NCBI GenBank assembly: GCA_008638375.1
Contig: CM018041.1
Coordinates: forward strand, 9,696,627 to 9,760,626
Reading direction: 5' to 3'
From: Nyssa sinensis
Lineage: Eukaryota > Streptophyta > Magnoliopsida > Cornales > Nyssaceae
DNA length: 64,000 nt
Part shown: positions 36,179 through 49,016 of the stretch, in pieces
Layout: each line of letters starts with the position of its first letter
Numbering within the stretch: position 1 is the first letter of the stretch
The notes under the pieces: generated by a model
Databases searched by the model: none
Seen by the model: only the letters and a program-made list of their open reading frames with translations
Told to the model about the DNA's origin: nothing
Position numbers and translations under genes: made by a program

Positions 36179-37386
36179 GCATTAATTTTTTCTCATTATC
36201 TTCTTCTTTCTTCTTTCTCAAGATGACTCTTCCTCCTCCTCTATCTGTTTTTTTTTTTTTTTTGGTCGACTTTTTTGAAAATATTTTTTGGTTATGATGG
36301 GGGCATTGTTTTTAATTTTTTTCCTATCTTGTTTTTTTTTTTCTTTTTTTAATGTAATTTAGTATGAATTAATAAATTGGAGGTTTTTTACAATAAAATT
36401 GGGGGACTTTGCATGTCGATTTGATTGTTCATTTGCATCAGGAAATGTTTTGGGAGAGAGATTATGAAGAAGGTAAGTGTAACATGACATTATCATCTAA
36501 CCTGAAGAAATAGGCAAAATTCCTTACTGGTTTTTCCAACGGATTAAAGTGGTTTGCATCTGTAGAGCTTTAATTCATTTTTCTGGGTTCATGATTTTGT
36601 ATCAGATCCATCTTAGGGTGTGGGTGACAAAATATATAATAATGAGACACGATTGCACTGAAAGTTAATTGAAAGTTTTGTTTGGTAGCTTCTTCTTCTT
36701 CTTTTTTTATGTTTTTGAAAATCATAAAGAATTAAAACAAGAAGAAGAATGCATTTGGCAGATGAGTTTCAATTTTTTTTAAAATTTTTTTTGAAAAAAA
36801 AGAACATGTTTTGATGAAATTGCTAAATGAACCATTTGTAAAATAAAAATGATGAAAACTTTTCTAGCTTTCAAAATTTATCATTTCATTTTACAAATAC
36901 AAAAAATGAAAATGAAAAATAAAACCATAGAAATGGAACTGTTTCCTTACAGCCCAATTAAAATATTCCTTCGCATTTACTGTCAAACCTATTTATAGTA
37001 CTCAATTATATATAGTGACAGATGTAAGGTTGGGCGGGTGAACCAATTAGGAGTTCGTTGACCCAATTTTTTTATATTTTCAAAAGAGCCTTCTTAAATG
37101 TCTATGTTTATAAATTAAAAAAAAATTATCAAATGATATGACAAAAATATAATAGTTATATGTATATATATATCAATTCATAATTTAATTGGTAACAAAT
37201 GGAATGTTATCACATCATTTGGTCCTGCACAAAAACAGCAAAACCAGTTTCTCAAACTACTCTTGTACAACTTATTTCCCTTCACATTCTTCAGTTTTCC
37301 TCCAAATAAAACATTATTTTAGAGGTCAAAGCCATTGATGAAGAAGAAAGATAAAATTTAAACATTTAACTGTTGATTACAATTTT

Positions 37387-37390
<4 letters not shown>

Positions 37391-37432
<42 letters not shown>
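37391..37432. repeat. Compound microsatellite (CA)n(TA)n
   Basis: About 13 CA units running into about 7 TA units. Confidence 0.9.
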
Positions 37433-37433
<1 letters not shown>

Positions 37434-37740
37434 TTCGAACTGCGGTTTTCGCACAGTAGTATGTGATTGATCAGCAAATTGACAAATTTTCAAACACATG
37501 AAGCACAGCAACCAAACTGTCCGTCAGATTGTCAGACAGTGCTCACTGTTTCTTCGTGAATTGGGCTGAGATCTAACCCGTGAAACCCAAGCGTCGAACA
37601 ACACCCTCCAATCCTTTTGAAACACGCCTCCTTCATTTCTTTTATATCTATATACATAAGAAATATATATTTGTTGCAACTAGAATGAGGCCAAAAGCTT
37701 CTTGAAAAGCTAAAGGGTTCTTCCTTGACAAATGATTCAT

Positions 37741-38460
37741 TGTGAACATACCCATCTAAATCACCCTCACCCTCTGAACCCCACCATCCAGATTGTGATC
37801 CAACGGTGATTGTTATTCCCTTTTTGGGTTATATTTGGAGAGTTTGGACTTGATTGATGTACAGATGAGAAGGATCACCACCCACTGGTGACTGGACACC
37901 ATCATGTAGATTCTAATCCAACGGTGAATGTGATGGCTTTTGACTGGTGTTGGACAGTTTGGACTAGGTTGCCCTTGTGGGCTTGTCGGTTGGTTGGTTG
38001 TAAGGAAGAGAGAGAGTGAATAGTGAGGACTGTTGGATGAATAATGGCATGCATGATGGATGCATTAGCTGGTGGATGTGATGATGATGATGATAATGGT
38101 GATGGATGATAAAAGCTGAGTGGACATTATGGAAGGCATCAAAAAAAGAAGAAGGATATGGTTTGGGGGGTGAAGTGTGAACTGTGAAGTGCCAACCAAT
38201 TCAGAGCTTTATGGTCTACAAAAGTGAGGGACAAGGAAATGCCAATCTTTTTCTTATTCCCCACATCTTTGGCTTTAATTATGGCATGAGAAGGCCCCAT
38301 CCCTAACCAGCTTTTTCACATGAATCATGGACGTCTCACAATCACAGCTCTCTTTCTTCTTCACCTTCGATAAACAAGTAGTACTAATTAATACACATTC
38401 ACTTGCTGCATCTGTGTGCTTCCCTGTACATGTGTTTACAAGTTTGAGTTAAGGATCCTA
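37741..38460 (+). other. Higher-GC non-coding stretch with an internal imperfect repeat
   Basis: The sequence 'accatc..gat..tgatccaacggtga' followed by '...gagagtttggacttg' (37786-37855) recurs as 'accatcatgtagattctaatccaacggtga...acagtttggactagg' (37889-37968). Composition is closer to transcribed DNA than its surroundings, yet no long frame exists. It could be an unannotated non-coding transcript, a UTR exon or a decayed gene. I see no known miRNA sequence in it. Confidence 0.2.
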
Positions 38461-38699
38461 ATTTGGAATAAATTTTGGATATTTCTAGACCACCAAACTT
38501 TCAATGGCGAGATCTGTTCTTACTTACATGTACAAGAGTACGGTACTGGTCCGGGATTATTCAATATCTTTTGTTTGATTTGAATTTTATACAAAATCAT
38601 GACGATCTAAGTGTAAGGTGATGGGTCCATTATAATTAATGCACGTCGCGGCTTGTTAAGATGCTGTCACCCCACTTGCTTGAGATTGAAAAAGAAAAA

Positions 38700-38795
38700 G
38701 TAAATTACACTGACTTATTTTAAAGTTTATGATAATTATACTAATTTTTTTTGAAGTTTTTAAAATTATGTTAACTTTTCATACTTTACAAAATA

Positions 38796-38829
<34 letters not shown>

Positions 38830-39160
38830 TACTCCAGTCAATTTTTTTATGCAAAATGACAAAAATAACATTTCATATATTTTTTTAATTTTTTAAATCT
38901 TGACCAATTTTGTTTTTATTTTTCAAATAGATATTGATAAAAACTTTAAATTTATTTTTAAAATAGAAAATGTAAAAAATATTTTAAAAAAGTTAAAATA
39001 AATTGGTCAAAAGTGAAAAAATGTAAAAATAAATCCATAAAAGGGCAAATTTGTCATTTAAAAAAATTTACAGGAAGGAAGGTATTTATATATTTTTTTA
39101 TTAAGTCGGAGAGAATTAGTATAATTTTAGAAACTTCAAAAAAGGTCACTGTAATTTAAC
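38700..39160. mobile_element. MITE of the AAATTACNCTGAC family, copy 3
   Basis: The left end GTAAATTACACTGACTTATTT and, inverted from the right, GTTAAATTACAGTGACCTTTT form a TIR of about 20 bases with few mismatches. The body contains a TA microsatellite (38797-38827) and the inner arms 'ttttttaaatcttgaccaat' and 'aaataaattggtcaaaa' seen in the other copies. Confidence 0.65.
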
Positions 39161-39719
39161 AAAAAAATGGTTTAATGATAATTAGTGCATGTGAGTCCCA
39201 CTATAATTAACATATGTAGGTCCCATCTATTGGGTGAATTGTCATTAATTTGTTCGGATTCTTAATGACCTGTTTGCAATCTAGAGAGAAAATGAGTTGT
39301 TTTTGTTTTGTCTCTTATATTATTAGTTGCTTATATAAAGGTGTTTGTCTTTTAAACTTATGAAAAGATAATCATTGTTAGAAGAAATTTGGGAGTTTTT
39401 TGTTCTTTTAATTTTTTTAATATATAATAGATTAATTATTGTTACCCATACATGCAGACATCTTGTCGATTTATGTAAATCTTGTGTATTCTTTATGTGT
39501 TTTGTTTATTTTACTTGTTTGAAATTGATTTATTATACTTTTAATTGCTTCTGCATAACACCGTCACCTCGTGTCTTTAATTAAAAAAGTAGGGTGATTT
39601 TTTAGTATTACCTCGTAATTATACCTTTTTTTTCTCAAGATTAGCGAAGAGAGAAATATAAAATAAATTAGTATGGGAAAGATAATTGGGGGACTCTAAA
39701 TGAATAGGATGAGACCTGG

Positions 39720-39850
39720 TAGGGCTTGAAGCTCTGACGATTAGAGCACATGATTACGAATTATAGTGTCAGAGATTCGAATCCCTCCTCGCCCACAATC
39801 GGATCAAAAGGGAAGGACCTTTCCCTTTGGGAGTAAAAAAATCCTGACCG
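39720..39850 (+). mobile_element. SINE-like element, second family
   Basis: Contains a tRNA-like head with GCTCTGACGATTAGAGC (A-box region) and AGATTCGAATCC (B box, near 39773-39784), followed by CTCCTCGCCCAC and a tail into AT-rich DNA. The B box is a close match to the Pol III consensus. It differs from family S. It is not a functional tRNA: no anticodon stem can be drawn. Confidence 0.45.
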
Positions 39851-40758
39851 AAATAGTGTACCAAAAACTATGAAACTTGGGTATGAGTCTTTTGAATTTG
39901 ATACAAATTCAATCTCATTATTTGAATTTACTACAAATGATTTGATCCAATAGAGATCTAATAACTCATCAATCGAAAATGATCCGATTCAATTATGTAT
40001 AACACATCACACATGTTTATTCCATTCGAATCTCATAACTTATATAGTTAAACTAATCCATATGAATTAAATTGATCTGATTTGATCATATATAACATAT
40101 TATGTGTATTTATATTATATCTTTTATATTATATTAAAATTAAATAATGTAAAAATTTGTATATTATATGTATAATATATATTAAAATTTATTGGATTGT
40201 ATTGAACATCCTTTAATATGAGATGCAGATTAAATATTCACAAACTCAATTGAATTTTTAAATATTGCATAATTTTCTTAAAATATCATATTCAAATAAT
40301 CCCTGATCTATTTATAGGCTTAAACCATTAATTTTTATCACACAATTTAATGAGTTGTGTGTAGAATTATTAGTAAAAAGAATGATAACTCATAATTGGC
40401 ATCAGACTTTTGTCAGATTATTTAAGATGATGTGGGCATATATATATATATATATATAACAATGATTACTAAATATACTTTAAATATACTTAATAATGAA
40501 AAGTGACATGATTTTTATCGCCTAGACGATCAAAATTAATTTCGATAAAAATAATAAGAAAAAGAAGATAAAATATGATTTAAATAAGAGATTGGTGAGA
40601 CATGAATCATCTAGTCAAACTCAAATAATTCAAATAATTATGATAAGATTTTGTTTAGTTGAATTAAATTACTTAATAAGTTATATATATATATATAAAT
40701 ATAATTATGATAGTACATAATCATTGTGTTGAAATAATGGTCAGGTATACAGTAGAAT

Positions 40759-43339
40759 TGTCACGACCCGAAACCCACCCTATGCGGATCTCGTGTCGCG
40801 GGGCTGACCCGAAGGCCGTCCCTACTTTTTCCATTCATGTATCATAGTACTAATATGCAATGTACTAAAAACTTTATACAATGAACAGCGGAAGTCCTTA
40901 TCAATTACAGTAATCCAGCGGAAGTCTTTTAAATAATTTAAACAGTGGAAGTCTATTAAATACATGACATAGTTCTACATAAGACAAAATGAGAACTAAA
41001 CGTAACCAGCACCCGAAGGTGGTGAATACATGGGAGAACTAACATAGACTGATACCGTACTTCAAAATGTCCCCCTACGCTCTCAGACTCCTACTGGGGT
41101 CTCGCAGCGTCATCACCTGAAATGGGGGTAAGTGGGGTGGAATGAGCTACAAAGCTCAGTAAGTAAATGCAAATCTCCAACACTGGTATCGATGATCAAT
41201 GAATCCATGAATAAGATTATGATAGCCAATCATAAGAATAAGATACTGTGATAGCCAATAGAATAATTTCCACGAAGGCCAATGGATACAATTGCCATGA
41301 GGGCCAATGGATACAATTGCCACGAGGGCCAATGAACAGTAACCACAATACACAATCAGAAGTATTGGGTATAATATCAATATGAATAAATTCAATGATA
41401 ATATAATAACAATAAAGTACTGCCACAATGAACCGATCACAATCAAATCAATCAATGCAAGTCTTTCGAGACTCGAAGAATCATAAGGAATAATACCATT
41501 CAACAATCAAGTTCTTTTAGCCATAAGAGATGCTTTTATTCTGTAACATGCCAGTGAATTTGCAAATGCAATGCCAGTGAAAATGCAATGAGATGCCAAT
41601 GATCATGCCAGTCAATTACCGGTGGAAAGCCTTCGAGGAATTCATTCCTGCCACCTGTCCATTCATGGACTTGACCCTTAGGTCTCCAGTCAATACAGAA
41701 GCATCGGATGGATGTTATGACTGAGCACAAATTCGGTATTCATAACATATCATGATCATTCGTGATTCCATAGAAGTATAAAATGGAATATCATAGATTC
41801 AATGAAAACATAACAGTACGCCTTTCAAGGCATGGTTCAACATGATAACAATGATACAACAGTCAATCAATGTCCACAAGATAGAATAATATCACATTGT
41901 GGATAGCAATAACATGAGGTACTTTCAAGGCACAATGAAACATGATAACAATGATACATCAGTCAATCAAATGTCCACAAGATAGGAAATATCGAATTGT
42001 GGACACAGGGATGTTAATACATTCAAGAGTACGAGTTTGGCAGTAAAAGAATAAACTTGGCTTGTGGAAACACCACATGTAAGAGAGAGTGATCCACTTA
42101 CCTCTATCGTGATTCTATCTCAGAAATCCGTGAGTGTACCCTTGCCTTTGGAGTTTCCTATATATCAATGAATACGTTTTAGAATAGATTCTATTCATCA
42201 AATTTTATGCCTTTCCATCATAAGTATTTCAAATACTAATTTAGACTTTACCATTGAGTCCGGAATGCCAAAGAAAGTCGGTTTAGGCTTTCGCGGAATT
42301 CCATTTGGACTTTTATACTAAAAAGGGTAAAATGGTCATTTTGCACTTTTACGGTATTTTATCCTTCGGGGTCCCGTCTCGTAAAACGGATCCCACCATT
42401 GGACTCAGAGTGTCCGAGATAATAAAAATTGACTATTCATGCGTCTCGTTTGGACCTCGTTTGGTTTAGTTTAGGACTTGGGTATTTTCGTAATTTCTTA
42501 AAATGTTTTTTAATAAGTTTTACTGTTTGGGGTTCAAACGTAAATACTCAAAACTTCTGGGGTCGGTCCGTGATTTCTAAGAGTTCCGGCCTGAACCAGT
42601 GGGTTCGTTGGCTCAACCTCTAAACCGGTCCAACATTTAAGTGAACCGACCGGTTCGGTTTAACCTAAAATGCCCCCCCCCCGTTTTTCCGATCTCCTTC
42701 TCCGGTCATCCCCCCAATTCCGGTCACCGGAATGTCGGTCTCCTCTCACTGTTTTACACGGTTTCTACGTCCAAAGTTCCCGATTTTTGAACCAAATTGT
42801 TCCTTATAATCTTGACAACTCATTTAAACTAATTTGGGTTCGATTTGCTATAGTTTTTTCCGACACCCACAACTTTCCGGCGTAGCACCGGTGGACGGAT
42901 AATTGGCCATTAACTGGCCATTTCTCAACCGATTTAGATGGTTCAAATTCCGTTGGGTTCCTAATGAACTTGGCTACCCATTTTAAGTCCTAAAATCGCG
43001 ATCAAATGGACCTACCAAAATCTGCCATTGTTGACCATGTGCGGCATTTTCATTTCTTAAATTTTTCTATACCTTAGCAAGTCCAACACAACTGATTTAA
43101 TTTAAAACACAAAAGGACTTAGGTTCAGTTAGAATATACCTGCCTAGATGTTGTTTCTCCTTCCTCCAAGCTCTCGGTTTCTCCATTGATTTTCACTTTC
43201 TCTCTCTAAATTTCTTCTCTTTTTACGCGACCCGTTCCTCTCTCTAACCTTCTCTCCTTCTCATTCTGCTTCCCTCTCCCTTTTAGTTTCTGGTCTTTCC
43301 TTTTCTCCCGAGAGTGAGAGACCATATGCATATAATAAG

Positions 43340-43380
<41 letters not shown>

Positions 43381-43629
43381 GTCTGACCTCACCATACCTT
43401 GAGATCTACTCACACACTCCATCAGCCACTTTCTGTTTCCACCACTCCTTATTGAGTGTTATACACTCAACTCCTCACACACACACATTCAACCGTACAC
43501 ACACACACACCTTTTCATACCTATATTTATATATATAATACATCTTCACCCACTCACACACACTTGCACGGCTGGTAACAACCTTTGCCCACTTTTCTTT
43601 TCTTTCCCCTTTTTACTTTAATTTAATAT

Positions 43630-43661
<32 letters not shown>

Positions 43662-44015
43662 TATAATACATTATATAATATATATGTACATGCATAGCCC
43701 ATAATTATACGTACCTATACGCCCATTATATACGTATATACTTAAACTCTGGGCATGTACGCATACACTAATTTTCGGTGTACTACGTGTCTGTGAAACA
43801 TGGGCATGCATGGAAAAACGTGCGTGCACGCTTTACGATGCAATGTCCCGGGGTGCTCGGGTGTTACCCAACACCTGTTATACATTTCAATCATTTACCA
43901 TTTCCAGTCATTCATTTCCATGAAATACCATGATATACCTTTCTTACCGTTCAAGTTACATATTTTAACCGACCTACCTCGGTATACGTGACGTATCTCG
44001 GGTCGGGACATTACA
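40759..44015 (-). mobile_element. Solo LTR 2, same family, inverted, 3,257 bp
   Basis: Read on the minus strand it starts TGTAATGTCCCGACCC and ends AGGGTGGGTTTCGGGTCGTGACA, the same ends as 26561-30575. The direct repeat agaat at 40754-40758 and 44016-44020 is a perfect 5-bp target duplication. Internal motifs shared with LTR 1 include the GGACTCAATGG subrepeats and the block before the 3' end. No internal retrotransposon region is present. Confidence 0.85.
43348..43380. repeat. (CT)n microsatellite inside solo LTR 2
   Basis: About 16 CT units, at the place where LTR 1 has its GA-rich block (27063-27092) on the opposite strand. It is probably a family feature near the transcription start. 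Confidence 0.8.
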
Positions 44016-46145
44016 AGAATATTCTCAACTCTCTCGTAATTAATATTTAGTAAATAAATAATTTTTAATAACAAATAAATTTTTAAAGAATCAACTTAAT
44101 TTTAAATAATTAATAATTCTATTATCTAATAGTTAAAAAAAATTATGATATGAGTAAGCGTGGAAAAATAATTTATTTAGTTCAAATAGATATTAAATGT
44201 TTTTTATAGTTTAAGTTGAACATTATATGTATTTTTTATGAAATATGTAATCGTTATTGAAAGGTTTCTTATAAGATCCTTTTTTTTTGTACCAAAAGTC
44301 ATGTACATATAATGAACATTTTCTAGTTAATGAAATATAAGAAAACTTAATAATTAATAATTTTAATAATTAACAAAATTTCTCTCTCGTGTTTATACTT
44401 AATTATGAGAGGATTGATAATGTGGATAATCAAGATGAGGATGCTAAGTCAAATACTGATTCATACAAGGAGTAAGACTTCTATATCAAACAATTGAAGA
44501 ATCTCAAAGTAAGTTGGCAGAAAGAAATTAGAGGCAATGTATGATTTGAGAGAGATTCCTAAGGTTTATGTGGTGTAGGGTATAAGTGTGGATCAAAACT
44601 CTTATAAGAGGGTGATGATGATGATACAATACCCAATGTAGCTTTTAATGATCTCGAATTAAGGTTAAGAGCCTTGTAAGGAGACAGTGTCATGCATTAA
44701 TTATATTAATATTCGTAATGACAGGAGGACACTGTTTATAATAGTCCCAACACGTGAGTTGATTAGGGTTATGTCATCAATAATAAGCTAATCATGTAGT
44801 TGACTAGCGTCCAAAGTAGAAGGTAGTTAAGAAGATGTAGTGGATTGTAAGTAGAAAGTGATAGAAAACTTAAGAAATCTTGGTAGAATCCTTTTATCTA
44901 GAAGGTTCAATGTATTTTGGGCATGAGTGATGTGATGAACATTTTTAGAGTACCTAATACTTCAATCTCTATGTCACAAAATCTTGAGTATCCTAATAGT
45001 GAATTTATGGCACATGATTGTATCATCATCACATGCTAAACTTTTGAAGTCTCCCAAAGACATACTCCCAAGTCTTTGGACAATTACGAGATAGAAAGAC
45101 GAGTTTCTTAAGAGGAATAGTACATGTAACGAGAAGTTAATGAGCCAATCATTAGATCGACCAGGTTCGACATCACTTCATTGTGTCTAGGAGGTAAGAG
45201 TAACTCGACTAAATTTGGTGCATAAGAGTGGATCAACCAATACATGAGATCTTACTCTAAAGTTACTATGTTGTATGAATATTTGAAAGTTTATCTATCG
45301 TCAATGGTTTGGTGATACACATCAACATAAAGTAGGACTATATGTAATAGATCTAATTATTGATGTGATGTTCAGATCATATTTTTTTGTTGAGTTGCCT
45401 CTTCGACAAGGACTACCACATGGTATGTCATGATAGAGGTAAATCAAGTACTATAGGCAAGAATAAAATAAAATATATAAATTAATATCAAATAAATGGG
45501 ATTAAGGCTTTATTAATTTATATTGAATTGAAATAATTTGTTATGCAAGTAAACTTTAGGTTAGTTCTACGAAAGCTGAAGTTTTTTACCAAGCCTCGCA
45601 AAGCAGGGATGCAAAAAAAAAATCAAGAATCGTAAACCCGACCCGACCCGACCCAATCCGAACTGAATAATTCGGGTTGTGTCGGTTCTAGAACCGGTTT
45701 ATTTAGGTTGGTTTCAATTTAAAGTTCGGATAAATCGAATCAACCCAAAAATCGAACTTCTAATAAAAAATATTTTTTAAAAAAGTTAATATATATATAT
45801 GTGTGTAATATATATACATACACACACATACTCATTTTTAGTGTGATTATAATCAACTTATTCTCATTCAACAATCCTTAATTAACCGTTATTTACTTAA
45901 TCAAATCTAATTCTAGAATTAGGTTCTATTGGATCCCTTTGACTCAAAATCATATTCAAACAACAAAAATTTGATAAGAAAAAGAAAAGAAAAGAAGGAA
46001 TAACACTTTACAATAGATCAGTAAGTAGAGTTTTTTTTTTTCCTAGTGGAACAGTAAGTAGATCTTATATAAGACAAATGAATTATCTTGATTATTCTTT
46101 GGTTATGGGATTTTGACTCAATCAATGAACATATTCCATGTGTTA

Positions 46146-46180
<35 letters not shown>

Positions 46181-47152
46181 ACTGATCATCAATAAACTTC
46201 AACACTAAACTTAATTTTTGCTTGGATGTTGACCTGCAGTTGTGGCCTTGTAAAAGAATGTTAGAAATGGCTTTCCAACAATCATTTACTACATACAAAT
46301 ATATAAAAACACTTGTATATATATATATATGTATATATTTTTTTCATATCTTCCTCTCGAAAAAAAAAAAACTCAACTCGGATCCAACCTGAAAATATTT
46401 GGGTTGGTTCGAGTTGGGTCGAGTCTACTTATTTTTTGATTTCGAATGTCTTTTTTTGAAATCATTTAAAATCGAGTTAGTTCTAATTCTCCAGTAACCT
46501 AATCCAATTCAACCCACATTGCAAAGTATTTAATTGGACTCTTCTTGTTCCATATGTATTAAACTGACTTCCAAACATTGATTTGTGCTTTAATTTTTTG
46601 AATCATTTTATTTTTACTTGAAATTTATGTAAGTTCAATTTTGACATTAAGATGTAAAAATATGAATTTATTCAAGTATTATAGAGTATTTTAGTAAACG
46701 AACCCCTCTTTAATCATGAATAGCTTTCAAATTTCATTAAGGTTTAACGCCTATTAGGCATCTCTAATACCAAATGTTATTTAGGTCATGCCAAATTAAT
46801 ATTTTAACATTACTACAGTACCAAAATGCTATATTTTTGGTTATTCTGCTTAATGCTAAAATTTCATTTTTTAACATTACAAGTGATTCAATTTTCAACA
46901 AGAGGCCAACAAGTGATTTAAAATAAAAAGATGAAATCTTGCTATCAATGGGTGAATGGCATAGCATAACATCTGCTATTCTTGATGCCAAATTTAACAT
47001 TGAATATGAGATTACCATATTTTGACTGGTCAAACAACACACCAGTAGAATAGCAATTTTTACATCCTAACCAAATTTTGAAATTGATATGACATTTGGT
47101 ACATGTATTATAGAAGCTCTTAGGGTAAGGAGTAATAAGGGTGAGTTTTAGA

Positions 47153-47789
47153 TTAGAGGTGCAACTTAGGCGGGCTAACCCGAGCCCAACCCGAATATTT
47201 GGAACTTGGATTTCATTTTTTATAATTAGGGTTAGGCTTAGACAAAAAGAATTCAAGCCTAATCTAAATTAGGGTTGGGCTTGGGTTGAGACTTTGGAAA
47301 CCTGAGCCCAACCTGAACTCGAATACGATATTTTATATATTCTATTTTTTATACTTTACTTATTCACTATTAGATTAATAAGAATTTTTATAAGAATTAC
47401 TATTTTCATTTTTATAATTTCAAAAACTTCAAGATTTTTAATATTTTTTTAAAATTAAATTATGTTTAAGGAATTATTTTAATGATTTTTGGTTTCTTTT
47501 AGAATGAGAAATTGAAAGAAATTAATAGAGCTTTTAGTGTATAATCAAAATAGAAAAAAAGATAGCAATTTATTGAAAAAAAATTGTGAATACAATTTAA
47601 AAATTGGAATTAATAATCGGGCTTGGGCCGGGCTCGGTTTGAACCCGATACTAATGAATTTTAATTCGGATCGGGGTTGTTCGGATTCATAGTTGGATTC
47701 GGGCTGCGCTTGGATTGACTATTTAAGAGCTTCAATTGCACTTGAACATGACTCAACCCGAACTCGGTCCACCCGAGTTGCATTCCTAA
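47153..47789. mobile_element. Non-autonomous hAT-like element (GGTGCAACT family)
   Basis: The left end TTAGAGGTGCAACTTAGGCGGG and, inverted from the right, TTAGGAATGCAACTCGGGTGG are related. Subterminal parts are rich in GGGCTTGG/CCCGAAC motifs. No clear target duplication is seen, so the boundaries are less certain than for the other elements. Confidence 0.5.
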
Positions 47790-48489
47790 CTCATATTCCT
47801 TGTCTTATCTGCATCTTTAATTAACGCAGAACCACAAGCAAAAACATAAAGTTACCATATTATGGAACATTGGCGGACCTAAACCATGCACTTAATTTTT
47901 AAAAAATTTCTATTGAAAATAAGATTAAAAAAATAGATTTTCAAAAGTTCAAGGGGCTACAGCCCCTACCCCTGCCCAACTCAGCCATTGTTATGTAACG
48001 TCTAATTTTTTTTTTCAATTTTGTAGATAATAAGAACTTCATAGTAGTTAAAGTTAGAGAAATAGGATATGGAGACCTTATTTTAAGGAGAGATGTTTGT
48101 TCGCTTTTATATTTGCGTCTGTAAAAATTGTTCCCAAAAACATAATCATTTGACCTTTAACACTATTTTTATATTAATTTTACTTTCTAAAACATACCAA
48201 AAAAAAATTATTGTTTTTTCACAAACACAACTGAGTTGCTATTCTTTAAACACACAAAGAAGAATGTTTTTAGAAAAGCTCTCTCAAACACCCACATAAT
48301 CATATTTCTATTATATTTCTGTTGTTTTTTTTATTCCATCAAATGTATGAAATTTCTTATGGTAATCATTTTTTTATAAATCGACAGTAGGGTATTCTAG
48401 GCTTTAAACGTGTTTCTATTATATTTTTGTTGTTTTTTTATTCCATTTAACGTATGAAATTTCTTATGATGATTATTTTTTTAATGAAT

Positions 48490-48680
48490 TGGTAAGGGGA
48501 TGTTCTGGACTAACTTATACATACCAGACTAAGTTCCTTTTCCCGTCCTCTTTATTGTGACAGCCAGGTCCATCCTTTAAACTTTAATTGCCAATGATCG
48601 GCACAAAGGAAACTCGAATTCGAGACACTTGAATTTTATTCTCAATATCTTTACCGCTCAGTTACACTTCTGGGTGATAA
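48490..48680 (-). mobile_element. SINE family S, near full-length copy
   Basis: Minus-strand reading: GTAACTGAGCGGTAAAG (A-box region, 48665-48649), then CTCGAATTCGAGTTTCC (B-box region, near 48612-48626), the AATTAAAGTTTAAAGGATGG body and GGAACTTAGTCTGGTATG. The order of motifs is the same as at 1110-1283. Confidence 0.55.
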
Positions 48681-49016
48681 TCATGTTCCTATTATTTTGT
48701 GTGGTTTTTTTTTTTTTTTTTATTTCTTTACATTTTCAAACAATTCATAACTTAATTACAAAGTTTATGTTTAATTTTTTTTCCATTTTTATACTAAACA
48801 TAAATATTTAAATGTCCTCACATTACATTACACGAATATCTTTCACAATTTGTTTCATTCTTAGTAAAATAGTTATTGCAGATTGTTATTTATAAGTTAT
48901 AGAAACCTATATAAACTTTGCTTTTAATTTGCTATCTCTAATTAAAGCATGATCCTAAAAATGATTATAAATACTTTTTATAATATGATACAAAAATGAA
49001 TATAGTTTAAATTTTA

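Larger units (their letters stand above)
36179..40758. other. Intergenic region, unknown-function gene to solo LTR 2
   Basis: The first 250 bases are the likely 3' UTR. After that come AT-rich DNA, a microsatellite (37391-37432), a less AT-rich non-coding stretch (37500-38460), a MITE (38700-39160) and a SINE-like element (39720-39850). No convincing frame is seen. Confidence 0.5.
44016..49016. other. Intergenic region, solo LTR 2 to the minisatellite
   Basis: Contains a 110-base inverted relative of 32255-32385 (44034-44147), about 1 kb of unrecognised DNA (44400-45450), a block at 45620-46510 with repeated CCCGACC/GGGTTGG-type motifs, a hAT-like element (47153-47789) and a SINE (48490-48680). 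No gene is supported. Confidence 0.45.

Noticed and set aside
39735..39790. tRNA-like sequence with GATTCGAATCC
   Set aside because: No acceptor or anticodon stem can be drawn; treated as a SINE head rather than a tRNA gene.
41156..41730. Minus-strand frames of 64-116 codons
   Set aside because: Inside solo LTR 2 and built partly on a short tandem repeat (ggccaatggatacaattgcc); no family resemblance.
44400..45450. About 1 kb of moderate-complexity DNA that could be a decayed gene
   Set aside because: Stops occur in all frames and I recognise no peptide.
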